From Kappaphycus alvarezii (taxonomy: Eukaryota > Rhodophyta > Florideophyceae > Gigartinales > Solieriaceae), in NCBI GenBank assembly GCA_002205965.3, contig NADL03000169.1, positions 1 through 64,000 of the forward strand: DNA of 64,000 nt, written 5' to 3'. The notes beneath the pieces are model-generated. The model was not told where the DNA came from. It worked only from the letters and a program-made list of their open reading frames with translations, and searched no databases. A program made the position numbers and the translations under genes. Below, in pieces: positions 34,845 through 47,900 of this stretch. Positions within the stretch are counted from its first letter, which is position 1. The number at the start of each line of letters is the position of its first letter.

Positions 34845-36570
34845 TAAAACTTATCCCGGCCTAGGAATAGCTATAAGCTTCCCATAATGAGTATGAACTC
34901 TTTGGATCAGACAGTACCATTTCTAAATCCCTCAAACAGTGCCGCAGATGGTTACTTGACTTTTTCGTCGACGGGGTTATGGATAGGCGTGGTTGCGTTG
35001 AAAGCCAACTAGAGTTCTGTGACATATGTACCACCCTTTACCAAACATCAAACGCTCCTTAATTTTCCTCCACCACCTTCACTACTTTTTCATCTCACAC
35101 CTACCAAACGAAGAAACGAAATGTCCTTCCCCTTCTCCCACCGCCTTGTCCCCACCCAAATCCAGTCCAACTCCCCTCTCGCTCATAAAAATCATTGGAG
35201 AGAGTCTGCCGACTATCTCCAAAGACGCGCTACACCCTACAATCAAATCTGCCCAATTTTCATCATCCGAACAAAAAAGATGGTGAGACTTCTCTCTTTC
35301 GTTGAGCTCAAGAACTGTTTCAAAGGATTCTACGTCCGCTACGCTGGAACAGCACACAATGCAAAGTCTTGTCCCAATATCAAGACATCTACCCCAAATG
35401 AAGGCTGTTTCTTTGCTCCATACAAACCCTCAATGGATTCCATCTCCAACCAAAAGGCAGTTACGGCAACCGTCAATGCCCTCTTCAAGTACTCGTCCAA
35501 ATTATTATCATCGTCTGGAAAGCTCCTGATCTCAAACTTAAGATACAAACTGCCATTCCTAAAACAAAAAATTTCCAGAAAACCTCTCAATATTCTTCTT
35601 GGCTAACTACTCATAGGGATGCAACCTATTTGGGTCTGGCGGAGGTCTTCCCCTTCTTGCATGAAACATAATTAAAACACACTTGGCCCACTCAGTCCTA
35701 TTTTGTCCTCCTTGATTTGAGTCACTCTTCTTTTAATCCAACGCATCCGTTGAATGGTTTCTTCTTACACTCCACTCAAAGATTTGTCTTCAACTTTATT
35801 CTCTTACTCATTTACTTATACATTCCCATCCTCCTACTTTTCCTTTATTCTACTCCAAAATTCACGTTCATTGTCCACTTCCGCAACTGCCCTCTCGACC
35901 TCTACCATTCCTCCTTCGAAACGGACGCCCTGGCGCAGAGAGTACACTCCACTCCCGAATCACCTCCTATCTTATATACAGTACTTCAACATCCTTAGAA
36001 TCTGTCACGCAGATATGCGGGGAGAAAAATCGTTCTTATGTAGAAATTTTCAGTCCGACTTACGGGCCGTGCACGTTCGCACAAGTTCAGACTCACTCCG
36101 GACTTACTCGCGATTTACCTGGACTTACCCCGATGTATCTGGACTTACCGTCGATGTACCTAGACTTACCCCCGATGAAGGCGGAAAATGTGCCGCAATG
36201 GGAGCTCTTACCCACTTCCAATCAGAATTCGTCCCTTAGCTCGCTGTCTTAGCCCCGTACAGTCATCATTCTCCCCCACTTCGACATTTTTAGAGCAATC
36301 ATAAGTGCGGCCAGGTAGAACCGCGTGCAAACGCAGTTGTATCATAACATTTTTTGCTGAAATTGATCCACAAATATTATTGGACAGGGGTAATGCTCAC
36401 AAAAATTACTGCCCCCAAATTGCAGGAAAACATTTGTACATTAACGTGAAATGATTAAAATTCAGTAGAATCCAAGCATATTTTGCTGAGCGCCAATGAA
36501 ACTCCCCCCCTCTATATGTGCTTTTTGATTATTTCTGATTTCGGACTTACCCCCGGCTTCAGAATAGCTA
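34845..36570 (+). pseudogene. Second, 5'-truncated copy of the RecQ-family helicase tail and 3' flank (copy B)
   Basis: From about 34885 (AATGAGTATGAACTCTTTGG...) this aligns in order with copy A from 15050. CRRWLLDFFVDGVMDRRGCVE and QLEFCDICTTL match the end of the RecQ frame, then the Cys-rich tail (HPTIKSAQF region), then the non-coding flank to 36570. A section equivalent to 16.12-17.96 kb is missing here, as is everything 5' of RecQ motif VI. It is frameshifted throughout and lies 20 kb from copy A in the same orientation. Just before it, 34845-34875 repeats the sequence that ends the unit at 36541-36570 (CTTATCCCGGCCTAGGAATA versus CTTACCCCCGGCTTCAGAATA). Confidence 0.8.
36098..36180 (+). 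repeat. Minisatellite B, four units of the GGACTTACC repeat
   Basis: Four consecutive 20-21-base units of the pattern CTGGACTTACCCCGATGTAT, each slightly different. Copy A has two. Confidence 0.9.
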
Positions 36571-39240
36571 CAGGGCTGCTATGCATTTTGCTTTCATTAC
36601 ATTCTTCCTTACAGTTCTTGACAGAACGTTTTACCCCATTGGTACTCTTGGAATAGTTAGGAGTGAGCTGTTAACTGGGATATTATATCGCTAAATTACC
36701 AATAAAAGTTGCCATTCTACCTGGACCAATGTACGTTTTACATCTTGCCTGAGTATGTCACTCGTGCAAACTACAATTCTGGAGGCACTACTCACGAAAC
36801 CTTCAGGGCTGTTTCAACGTAAAAATTTGCATTCGCTACTCTTGGACTACATTTTCCTTTAGTATGTATCTATCACTATTTCTATATAAACCCTGTTTTG
36901 GAGAGACCAGCTTAACCCAGACAGCCTCACAAACTTTCAACCACAGTTCAACCTAGACCTGCTCTTGTGGGCTTAATCCCCACAAATAACCTTAGAAACA
37001 AGATATTCTCTCGTAGAACGCATGAAGCTTCGAGGAACCACTGGTGAGCTGCGAACAATATGCAAACCTATTTCAGTACGACGTGGCGAGTTGCCGCTCA
37101 ATAAATAATCCACGGCTGTGATTAACCTCAAAATTTACTCAATGTTCCTAAGTCTAACTCGTATTTCATCGAAATTTCCGTTTTCATTTATCTGTTACGT
37201 TGATTTGACAGCGCTGGTGAAAAATTGTCGACATTTAACAAGGAACATTGCATTGGCGTGGTGCCGCATTAAGAAATAACCAGCTTTCTTTTCGTAAGTT
37301 CATCGCATAGAAATTCTAATTGATACTCAATGACCATTGGAATCTTACGCCACTAAATATGTAGTCCAATCCGAAAATCAACTTGCGAATAACTTCTTGC
37401 ATCTTCTTCACACCAAGGCCAAAATTTGTCGCAGATATGCAGACCAGAAGCTCTTTCATAGTTGACATGATTCGGGTCGGAAAATGATACCCAAAGAGAT
37501 CTAACATTTTCCGCGGATCGTTTAATTTTTAAAAACATCTCTTGAAACACATCGATTTCAATACCAGCATTCAGACTATGTTTCTGGCCAAAAACTTGCA
37601 ACGATTTTTGTTTGGACGACATGTCGTACCAAAGAGGAATTCTCAAAACACCTCAACATCCAATAATATACGCCAGGACGGAGTAAATTGGAAAACTTTC
37701 TCTCCCTTCAGAGAGACGTGCCTTTTCTCCTCTTGTTTGGTAGACTACAAGGTATGCAATGAATACATTGACTACTGCTGGAGTGGGGGAGGTTGCAAAA
37801 CTGTTTTTTTTAAACAGAACAATTTTAGTTAGGTCGAAAAGCTCTTTCATTCCCTCATAACTTTTTTAGGGTCCACTCTCTAGACCTTTTTCGATTGTAG
37901 GTGTAGGTTGTCTCTCGAGAATCAATCCTCGCCATTAATAATTAAATCTTCTTCCAAACGTTGGTAGTCAAGTTTTTCCCGGACTAAGGTCTTGAAAACT
38001 GAACGGAAGCTTTTTTCCTTCTTCCTTCAACTCAAATTGAAACCCTTTTCACCAAAGGAAGTCAATGAGTAGCGTAACGAAATATTACTATCAATTGAAA
38101 ATATAAACTTGGTAGGTTCCACGTTAACGCGAATGGCCCTTCAGAATTAGAATCTCAGATACGTCCACGTCTCCATCAAACTCAGAAAGATTAGTCTCAC
38201 TTTCCCGAATATAAGGAGAGAAAATTATGTGGCCTTTGCGAGCATAGTTGCCGAAAATGGATTTCTGGAAATTCAGGAAGCTTAGGAAGTAGCTGGAATT
38301 TCTTAGTCGTTATATTTCCCCTTGTACCGTGCTTCCGGCTCAGCATTGATTTTTGACTTATATATTTTGATCATCAGGCTTTGAAACTAGTTCTGCGCAC
38401 GGGTAGGATTTTTTCCGTGCTCCCTGCGTATGTGAAATATGAAATTTGGTCCATCTGACTCAATTCCACGTTCACATATCCCAAAAATTTTAACATTGGT
38501 ATGCGGCAGTATGTGAACAGTTGACCACCTTATTATATCTTCGTGGTCTTTTTTCAATTTTTTTTCTAGATTTTTGTCACTTGAATCAAAACTGTTGTCT
38601 ATTTGCACAGGGATATCCCATATTTATCCGGAGCACCAAGTTTGGTGCAGACTTTTCCTTATAGACCAACCCACACCAATTTTTGAGTATTTCCACGTTT
38701 TTGAGACTGTTGAATGTAATGAACGAATGGAGGATTCAGCCTATCGAACAACACTTCTCAACTACTGCAAAAGAGCAAGACCTTTAATATGTTTCTTGAA
38801 TTGTGCAAGGACAGGATTTCCCACATAATTGACTTTTTCCCAAGTGCATTGATTGTGATACTAACTTTATCTCTCCTTGAATTGCATCAACGATCTTCTT
38901 TCCAACCCAGCAACAGCCTCACTTCTCGTTGAATAGAAAAATTACTCTCTGGAACCACAGTTCAAAGGAGCAAAGAGATTTCCAATTGAGTCCCACCAGG
39001 AAAAAATATAGGAGTAGAATAACTACAAAGCCTTCAACGTTCCCTTTGAGCAGAGAAAGAATTGAAGGAGATCGAATGCAATCCAAATTGTGGGGATAGG
39101 TGTCTACTGGGAGAACGAAACGGGATTTCCGCCACTCCGTCATTCACATTCATCCTTTTTTCGTCGAAATCCCTTTTTCAAGCCTTCGAAGAGCTGATCT
39201 CTCTACAGAAGGATGAAAGAATGGAAATGAATATTTCATC
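36571..39240. other. Segment present only in copy B, no gene recognised
   Basis: Absent between 18540 and 18570 of copy A. Overlapping open frames of 63-97 codons on the minus strand at 37316-37850 and 38387-38608 have no familiar domain. The plus-strand piece near 38574-38828 has a weak similarity to 19150-19190 (CCAAGTTGGTGCAAACTGTTCC-like), which hints at a shared decayed gene, but I would not annotate one. Confidence 0.4.
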
Positions 39241-40320
39241 TACTGTCTTCGAATACTCCCGCCAAAATATGCCTGTGGCTCTACACTCATCCCATTTAAA
39301 TTCAAGAGCTTCAAATTAGCAATCATTGGATTAATGATCTGCGAAAGGATTTAAATCAGATCATAATTGGATCTAAAGAAGTTTTACGGTATGCTCGAAA
39401 TATTTACACGCCGAAATGTGCAGTGAATTGCTTCATACCATCTCCTTACTATCGGATTTCTTACTGCCAAATACACCAATTCCAAGTAATTCACGTCTGA
39501 AGTCTCAACTCCATTAACCAGCCTATTTGGCACCGAAAAATGTCATTTTCCATCAAAGTTCGGTTGATCTGATTTACTTATCTACAGAAATCCGCTTAGG
39601 GTTGGCCTCTAAGCAACACTGCTTGACATGATCGAAATGATTTGTTATAGATCCTTTCGCAATAAGTCCCGAAAGCGTATTGCTTAGCTCTTTTTCGTTG
39701 CACAAATTCTGCACAGAAAACTGCAAGAAAGTTTGCTCAGTAGCCAAATCAAGATACTCGACTATGAATTTCTAATAAGGGAGTACCGAAATGAAGAAGA
39801 AGGTCATAGCAAGACAGTTGAGAGTGGAAAATCCCATGTGTAAGCATACATTCACCTCTAAACAAATGATCCCGGTCTCACTTGCAGTATTCTTATTTCT
39901 ATTTGCTCTGAGCCGTTTGTAACTATGACTATTGACAACCTCAAAAAAATTACCTACTTTTGAAAGCCAGTATGACCCAGTGGTTAATTCTACGTGTTAA
40001 GCACTGGCAATACTTGGACTGCTGTTGTTTGCTGCTCGTATACCACTCTTTACCAGGAAATAATGTATATAATTCTCGTTTTTTTGGCCTGTAAAGCTTT
40101 CTAAGAATGTAAATATCATTAACTTTTGTTTGTATTTTAAAGGACGTTAAAATTATGCAAAAAGATGAGGTATGCATCCATTTGTAAAATAAAAGACTTT
40201 CGAGAAGATGCAGCACTCTAAATGAAATTATGTAATCACAAAGTGAAACTTATTAAGGTTTGGGAATTGAAAATACATTGGAAACAGCTCTCAACTGAGT
40301 TTGCGTAATGCAATAATCTG
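39241..40320. repeat. Segment paralogous to 18570-20560 (direct duplication, copy B)
   Basis: Ordered matches with copy A, for example CTTCGAATA(C/T)TCCCGCC, AATTCAAGAGC, ACACCAATTCCAAGTAATTCA and TTGATCTGATT, diverged by many substitutions and small indels. The 1-kb block at 18.87-19.84 kb of copy A is missing here. Confidence 0.7.
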
Positions 40321-43300
40321 CAGGGACACGAAATTTATAAAAACCACTTGTGATATGCATGCCCAACTAAAAGAAATAAAATTATGTATCGCATTGCTAG
40401 CTGAGAATATTTTACGCTTCCCATTTTATCTGCTCTGTATTGCATTGAGAAATCAGCAAACAGAACCTTTCCCCATCAACTTTGAGAAATAAAATATCTA
40501 AGGCCTGCAGGTCACATAACATTGTTCCGAAGTTCAATGTTAAAGTTCAATGTGTTTTAACACGTCAGCAGTCAGCACAATCGCTTGTGTGGCAATTTTT
40601 TAGTAAATTCGCACTGTTAATAAGTACATTACCGTATATTCCATGAAATTGGTGAAGCTGACGAACACCTAGCCTAGGCCGTAAGGTAAAAGGGTGCTCT
40701 ATTTCACTGAGTAGCATTGAATATGGATACGACATGAAAGTTTCACAGCTCATTGTATACCTAATGATATTTGATTCCGCTCATTCCTCTCTCTCTATAG
40801 GGCAGAACTTTTATATACAGTACAGCACGAAATGGAGTTGATTTGAATTTCTTTTTTGTCCGAGGAGCATAAATGTTGCGTTTTATACTGACTCGTACAA
40901 TGCAATACTGTAAAATGTTTTGAAAGAAGCAGTATTCAGGATACCTAATTTTAAACTACATTTTGAACTTTAGTAAATGCTCGTTCCTATAAGACATTTT
41001 GCTGCTCTTATTGCCATGAATTATTTAAAAATCCCAAGTGAAAAGCATGTTTTTTGCTTGAACTTGTTATTTTAAACTTTTCCAATAGCTTTTAATATTA
41101 CTTTGGACGCGAAAGTTTGGCATTGAGGAATTTAAAATCTTTCCTTGCCCATTTGTGATGTTTAAGATAACTACAGCTTCTTTTGCACAATCAAAGGTGC
41201 ATTAAAGGTAACTAACCCTTGAAAACCACTCCTAAATCACCGAAACATCTTCCAAAGACCTTTATTAATTTTCATATTTCGCTCTCTCTTTAATAGACGG
41301 AGATTTACGATCATTTCTAATGATTTCAGAGGCGTTTAAGTCGCGCTTAACTTGGACAAATCGAGACACAATCACTACTTATTCTATTTGTAATTCTTTC
41401 AATGTGTATGTATCTAAATCTATACTTAAACAGAAGAGAAGTTTCAAAAAAAGCCTCTAATCCTTTCAGTTGCTAATCAATGGTGAATGAAAGTAACCTC
41501 CCAATTAATGACTAATGTGCCAACTTTGAGATAGAATACCGATGAAAACGTTTTTTGGTGGTGGAAATCTGGCCTTTGTTTCTCTCCTTACCCTACTGAA
41601 CACTTTTTAATTGTATCCTGGAGTAGTAAACGTTAAGCTAACACCTCATGCAAAGCTTTGTATTATTTGTAGCAATTTTCTCAGTCACGCGTTACAAATA
41701 TATTAAGAGACTGGTATAAATAAATTTACGTATGGAACATGTAAAGATTAAGGATCCAGCATCTTGGAATCTACGAGCATTAAACACCGATTTTTGAAAA
41801 AAATTGTTCTTTTGAACCTTTTTTCATGCTGGTTGACGGGTCGACGCTGCTTGTTTCAATGATGTATTCGCATGTAATGGAGTATCAACTTTTTTTTATT
41901 CTCTTCCTGATCGAAACGTAGATAAAGACTACATTTATTACTCTACAACAGCATTTGGGGAATTGAAATGAAAAATTATCGCTTTTTAAATAATACATGT
42001 AACTCTATCAAATTCCAGTAAAACGCATATTGGGATCCCGATAAATATCTCGTCGGAATGGAAAAATATAGATTTTTACGGGTAAGAATTCAACAATCTA
42101 CTAATTTCCTCTCGATGCTTGAAATTTCGTAAATGATCTTAGTTTAAGTAGTGGTTTCGGTACCTGTCGCACTATTTTCCCCACTATTTACCCGTCAAAG
42201 CTTGTGATCTAGAAGATGAGAGTTATCAAAATGCACTTATTTGATACAAGAGCCTTCGCCACCAGGATGTCAATTTATTCGACCTATTTTACTTGGTTAG
42301 AAATCCAAAAATGAGATAACGGTGAGAATAATGCCCTGAAACAAAAAAATTCAGATTAATTATCAACCCTCTTCTTTTGTGTTCAACTTTATTTGTTAGC
42401 CTTTGTTTCGAATAGCCGCTTTAGTTCTATTAAGAATCATTCACAATAACAAAACTTCATCTTTTAAGTACCCTCATTCTACATAAACCTCAGCGGCAGT
42501 CGTTTAAAGAAAAAATTTATATATAGTTTTTTCTTGCGTTTTTCCAAAACTGGAGCAGAAAATTAACAAAGATCGTCATTTTTATTTAATAATGCTAGTA
42601 TAGGGTATTTTAAATATAATAAAATTGTAATTCGTTCAAAACGAAACGTAGATACCAGGTCGTAGAACCTTTGCTTCCTTTTGTATAAAATAATTTTTAT
42701 ATTAAAATTGTTTCATTATTTCCAGTTACAAAAGAAAAATTTATTCGTAATATTTTTTTCCTAAAAATACGTAAATTAAATAGTTATAAGATCAATGAAA
42801 AGTTTTTAAAGTTTTACATAAAGCAATTTGAATAATACGCCACATAAAAAATTTTAAATAGCAGTTGAGTAAACAAATTAGATATTTTACATTTCAAAAA
42901 TTAGAAATTTCTCAAAACGTTTCCCTTATGTACAACTTGATTCTATTCCTTTTTTTAAGGCAGTAATTCTTTTAGGAAAAAGTCAATTTGATTAAGTTGA
43001 GTTAAAAATTTAAACTATTATCTTGATAAAAGTAACTACAAGTTTTGTATTATTTTCAAATATTCCACCTGTAGCGTTATTTCGAAAAATTTCTCACTGG
43101 AAGTACACTAAACAAACAAACTTCCACTACCTAATTTTTCACTCTGTAAATCATAAAAATTTACTCATTTAACACATTACAACTATTTACTACTATACTT
43201 TAACAATTTCTTACCAAAATAGAAAGCAATATTTAGGTTAATATATATAAACGAATTCATGCCGATGTATTATTTTTTGCCTGTATCTCCTCTAAAATAT

Positions 43301-43690
43301 ATTCTAATTTGTAAGCACATTTGTGACGTGAATCAAGTCTTAATGCATAACCATCGATAGTTTATAGTTCCCACCTAAATTATGTACTTTGGTGCTTGAG
43401 ATATTTATGAAAAGATGTTTTTTGTTTTTTTATTTTTAGAGTTTTAGTTGGCAATAAATCTGAATCAAGTTTCAGTCATGATCTAAAACATATATTTCAA
43501 CTCAAATTTTTTGCGTGAAAGTCTACACAAAAATTTACCAACAGATAATTTTTTCATATTCATTGGCAATTTTCGACTTTAAGAGAATAATGAATCTGAA
43601 AAAATTAGATTCATCTTATCACTTGAGATTTATATTTTCGTGAAACTGTACTCACAAAATGTAGAATAAGATTTTCAGATCTTTAAAATC
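40321..43690. other. AT-rich stretch without recognised genes
   Basis: No open frame longer than about 60 codons and no repeat that I can place, apart from an expected excess of poly(A)/poly(T) runs. Confidence 0.5.
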
Positions 43691-43739
43691 ACATATTAAC
43701 TATTTGCTGCCATTACCTCCCTTTCACAACTCATGGAGC

Positions 43740-44949
43740 CCTCCGAAACTCCCTAGGAACCTCATTTTTCACGATATTTGCGATATCCATTGCAATTGAA
43801 ATTGAGTACTCATTCCACCAACGAAATAATCTATTAGAAAGATCTTCTATTTTTATGGGATCAGAGAAGAGTTTTTCTACAAAACTGACCATATTTTTGG
43901 TGCACCGTCAATGATAACATCACGAAACGAGAAGAAATTTGACAATTCAGGTTCACAGTTTTCAATGACTGGAATAGATCCTAGACTTAGAGCTTCATAT
44001 ATCCGATGCGTCCATTACATTACCACAAGGGCAGAAGACAAAAACACTACTTAGAATTGACTCTAAATAACTTTTCTTAGGATTACTGGCGGTGTTACCG
44101 AAGTTTCCGTCTCCCCAAATCTTTTACATATATTTAGTAGCCAAAATTTGAAACTTTGTCCGAATGAATAATTGCGTTTACCAGGGCTTTTCGATTTCTC
44201 CGAATACTTCCACTAAAATTCCATATGAATTTTCTGAATGAATCCCGGGAACATGAAGCTCTTCACACTCACAGTACTTTGATTCTTCGGAAGCCCCTCT
44301 TGAAAGAGAAGGATTACATTTATTAGGCATCTGTGGTCCAAGAGGAATATATGCACTGTGAAGAGGTATATCAGGGATCCAGTAGTTACGAATGACAAAG
44401 TCTGTTTTTTCGTAAAACGGCCAATTAGTTCTGTTTAACTCATTTGATATGTGCAGTATTCCTATCCTGAATCTTTTTCCTGTTTTCCTAAATTTCTCTT
44501 CTCTCAAACTCGAAAGTTTGCTTAATCCTTCAGGTTCAATTTATGTTTTTTCCTGCTCCGCCACACTAAAATCGCTGCGTCTTTATCCCCAATTCTCTTC
44601 TCCAGTTCTTCAAACGCGTCGGACTCTCCATTAATTATGTGAACATTTTTGAAGTTGCCAAAAACATAACATCTTAGGTAGAACCAGAATTTGCATATAT
44701 AATTGTATCTATCTTCACATCTATTTTCCCTGAGAGGTAAAATAAAAATATTTGTCTTTCTGTCTTTGTTTTTCAAGTACTTGAAAGGGTTGTTACCGAC
44801 TTATTTGATTCTGTAGCTGAGAACTCTCCCTTAGTTCTGGGCTGAAAAAGTTTAAGAGGATCACTATTCCACTTTTCGATGTAAGAAAATATCAAAAACG
44901 AATTGGATAAAACCATCAACACAAGAAAAAATAAATAAATGTTCTGCAT
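43740..44949 (-). pseudogene. Exostosin/RXYLT1-like glycosyltransferase, decayed
   Basis: The gene starts at an ATG at 44949 with MQNIYLFFLVLMVLSNSFLIFSYI, a single membrane anchor typical of a type II Golgi protein (the open frame upstream begins with TTG and is not needed). It continues in shifted frames: IFILPLRENRCEDRY, ILHISNELNRTNWPFYEKTDFVIRNYWIPDIPLHSAYIPLG (44450-44330), then KIWGDGNFGNTASNPKKSYLESILSSVFVFCPCGNVMDA and HRIYEALSLGSIPVIENCEPELSNF (about 44100-43900), then RWWNEYSISIAMDIANIVKNEV. The CPxGNxxDxHRxYEALxLGSIPVIE signature is that of the exostosin-like nucleotide-sugar-binding half. At least three frameshifts and stop codons are present; introns could explain some but not all. 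It is the only host-type gene recognised in the AT-rich block. Alternative: another exostosin-family member. Confidence 0.75.
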
Positions 44950-47900
44950 GACTGATATTGATATTGGCAAACGCGTGAAACATAGAAATAGGCATATTCT
45001 TTAGTCTGACCTGCAGAAATAATTAAATCCGCAGAAGCATTTCCCTTCGGATGAGTTAAGTAAGTCAATATTAACAAAATTTGTACGATATCAAAGTATT
45101 TTTAAATGAAAACACATTGATTCAAATTGTAAATTGTTTTTTCGAAAATTGCAAGGACGTTTTGTCAAGTGTTCCTATTCCGCTCTTCCTTAAATAAGGT
45201 TCTTTACTTAAAATATTTCTGTAATACGCAAACAGTGTTCGCACCATTAGAGAGATCTGTTCCAACTCACATTACTAAACCTTATTCCGAGCTGGAAGTA
45301 TGACAGTCCTATTCAGTCAACATTTGGATCTAAGTTTAAGTTAAAATCTAAAAGTAGCTCGTAATTCATTGAAAATGGAAATCACGTAAAATAAACATGT
45401 TTTCAAGTGCAAAAGGAAATTTTTTGTATTCTCATCAATTCATAGAATTTTCCTGATAGATTTTCTCATTTGAAGCGAGCTAATAATAATCTTTCGATGG
45501 TATAAATTCCCGTAATTATTTTCAAAGAAAAATTAGTCGGTACAGAAAAATATGAATTCGTGAAAACTAATATGAACTTCTAGATTTATCCTATTCATCA
45601 TGCCATTTCTTGAGAAAAACATTTCTTGTTACTAGAAAATTCATTTTACCTACACCATAATGAATTTTGACAATTGAAACAAGAAAATGAAGCAAAAAAT
45701 TTCTTGGTGGGAATGGATATCGTGAAAATATATATCAAATATTTTCCAATATTAACATCGAAATTGGAATCTAATTCTTTCGGGTTTCTATGAAAATTAG
45801 AAAATATTTCGATTTTATTCATCGAATTAAGTAATATTTATCGAGAGGTCAAATGAGAATTTGGTTGATGATAAATGAAAAACCATATGATCGGATATTT
45901 CAAGAAAATCCTTGGACAGTAGATAAATTTCCGTTCTTTCCGGAAAAGTAACTATACATCGCTTCTGATATTTGCTTTTCATTTTAAACGCTCCCCGGAA
46001 CGAAATAGATCGGATAGTTTTACTTCTCTTGCTTTATTCTTATGTTCCCGAAAATCTGAAGAAACTAAGCGTTCTCCCTCTACAAAAAATATGTTTTCTT
46101 TTCTATAAAGAAGAGAATCTACTTCTAAATTAGATTATTTATCCTTTTATTTGGTGATTTTATGGGGTTTGGTATGAAAACAAAATTTCAAAGATGGATT
46201 TAATTATTAAAACTCATCACACTAAAACTAAATATTTGTGGTTTCACTGTAGGCTTCAAAAATCTCAACATATGCTCTCAATTTTAATACTGCGTCCAAT
46301 TTTTTTAACCTTCTAATCTTTTAAAAATAAACGCTTCCGCACATTACTGAATTAAACCACTTTCCGAGTATAGAAAAGTTAAATCTGCTTTTCTAGTTTT
46401 AGTGGTAAAGTCAGAAAAAAACACGAGGGTACAAATTAGACTCGAAAAGACTTTTTTAATCCATTTCATGCATAGGTATGTCAGAAAACTGGAATCATTA
46501 AAGCATTTGAGAAAATTTCCAAAAACGAGTAAATAAGTGATTAACAATCAGTCCCATACTGTATTTATTTAGAACTGTAATCCCCAAGTTGATAATCTAT
46601 ACGTGCAATTTCATAAATTTGTGAAAATATTTCCGGAATGAACATTTTCCATGTATTCATCAACATTTTTAATATCTATACTATCAGCATTCTGTTTATT
46701 AATTATTCCATATTTCTAATAAATATTTCTCTTTTCATATAAATCATACATCGAAAAACTTTTTTTATCATAATAGAATTTGAGATAAATTTGGACGTAA
46801 AATGCTGAAGGATACGATTAATGATAGATATAATTTACAAAATCTGCGAAAGTTTCATGTGGGTGCAGCTTAAAGCTTCGAGAGCCATTTTAAGAAAATT
46901 TATTACGTTCATTAAGACATGTTCTTCTACTCTGTGTCAATTAAATATTTTTGAGTTATATGCTTCCTAATTACGAGGAATCGTGTAGTAGTAAATTGAA
47001 GTGTTGTCGGGAACTTTATCTTTTCCAGACGAAGTAGAATATTAATTCATTAATTATGATAAGCCACAAAGTCTCATTTAAATAAGTTTTACGTTAATAT
47101 TGCAATAACTATGTCACTATAATATATTTAGCGACAACATTGAATAATTTGGGCACAATTCGGAACATATGAGATGCATTTCGCGTGAGCTATCTCATCT
47201 TGTAAATTAAAGTAGAGATGGAGAAAAATTGCCCGTTATTTACCATCTGCATCTCACTAGTGTCTATCCGTCATAGCACCATCCTCATATGAGTCACACT
47301 TTGCCCTCATATCAGGCATTTCTAGTTACATTTTGGAAAGGTTAATTTTTTGAAAGCTCGAAATTCTTACTGCAAAAAAGTTTTTTATATTCAATTACAG
47401 TAAAGTAATTCTTACCTTACATGTACCCTCCTTTGTGACACTTCACAGGATAAAAAGAACTATAATTACTTCCAAAATGAATTCATTTCCACAACTTCTT
47501 GCGAAGAGCGGATGTTGGTGAGGGAAAACTGCTCAACCCCTAAACGAGGTCAACAATCTTGAAAAGTTTTTTTGATCGGCCATCTACACTCATGAACTAA
47601 TGCAGAGGGGCAAGACATGCGCTCAGGTTGAAAAAATGTATTGAAAAAGAAGTGCTAAAAGTAGTCCTCATATGAGGACAACGGTCCTATAGACACTAGC
47701 AAGGCACTAGAAGAAATATAGTAACTAAATATTTCCTGAAAGTTGAGTAACCTCCTCTAGCCAGTGCCGTAAATATTTTAATGTTTATAAGTAAAGTTTT
47801 ATTCATTAGATCTCACATGACACAAAAAATAATGTAGATGAGCTTTAAAAAAGAAGCAACGATTACTTAAGGATAAATTTTGAGCTTCCAATGGACAGTT

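Noticed and set aside
36098-36180. CRISPR-like array
   Set aside because: Units are contiguous 20-mers without unique spacers; eukaryotic context; a minisatellite explains it.
34885-36570. Repeat-induced point mutation as the cause of divergence from copy A
   Set aside because: Differences include changes in both directions and many indels; no clear C-to-T bias by eye.
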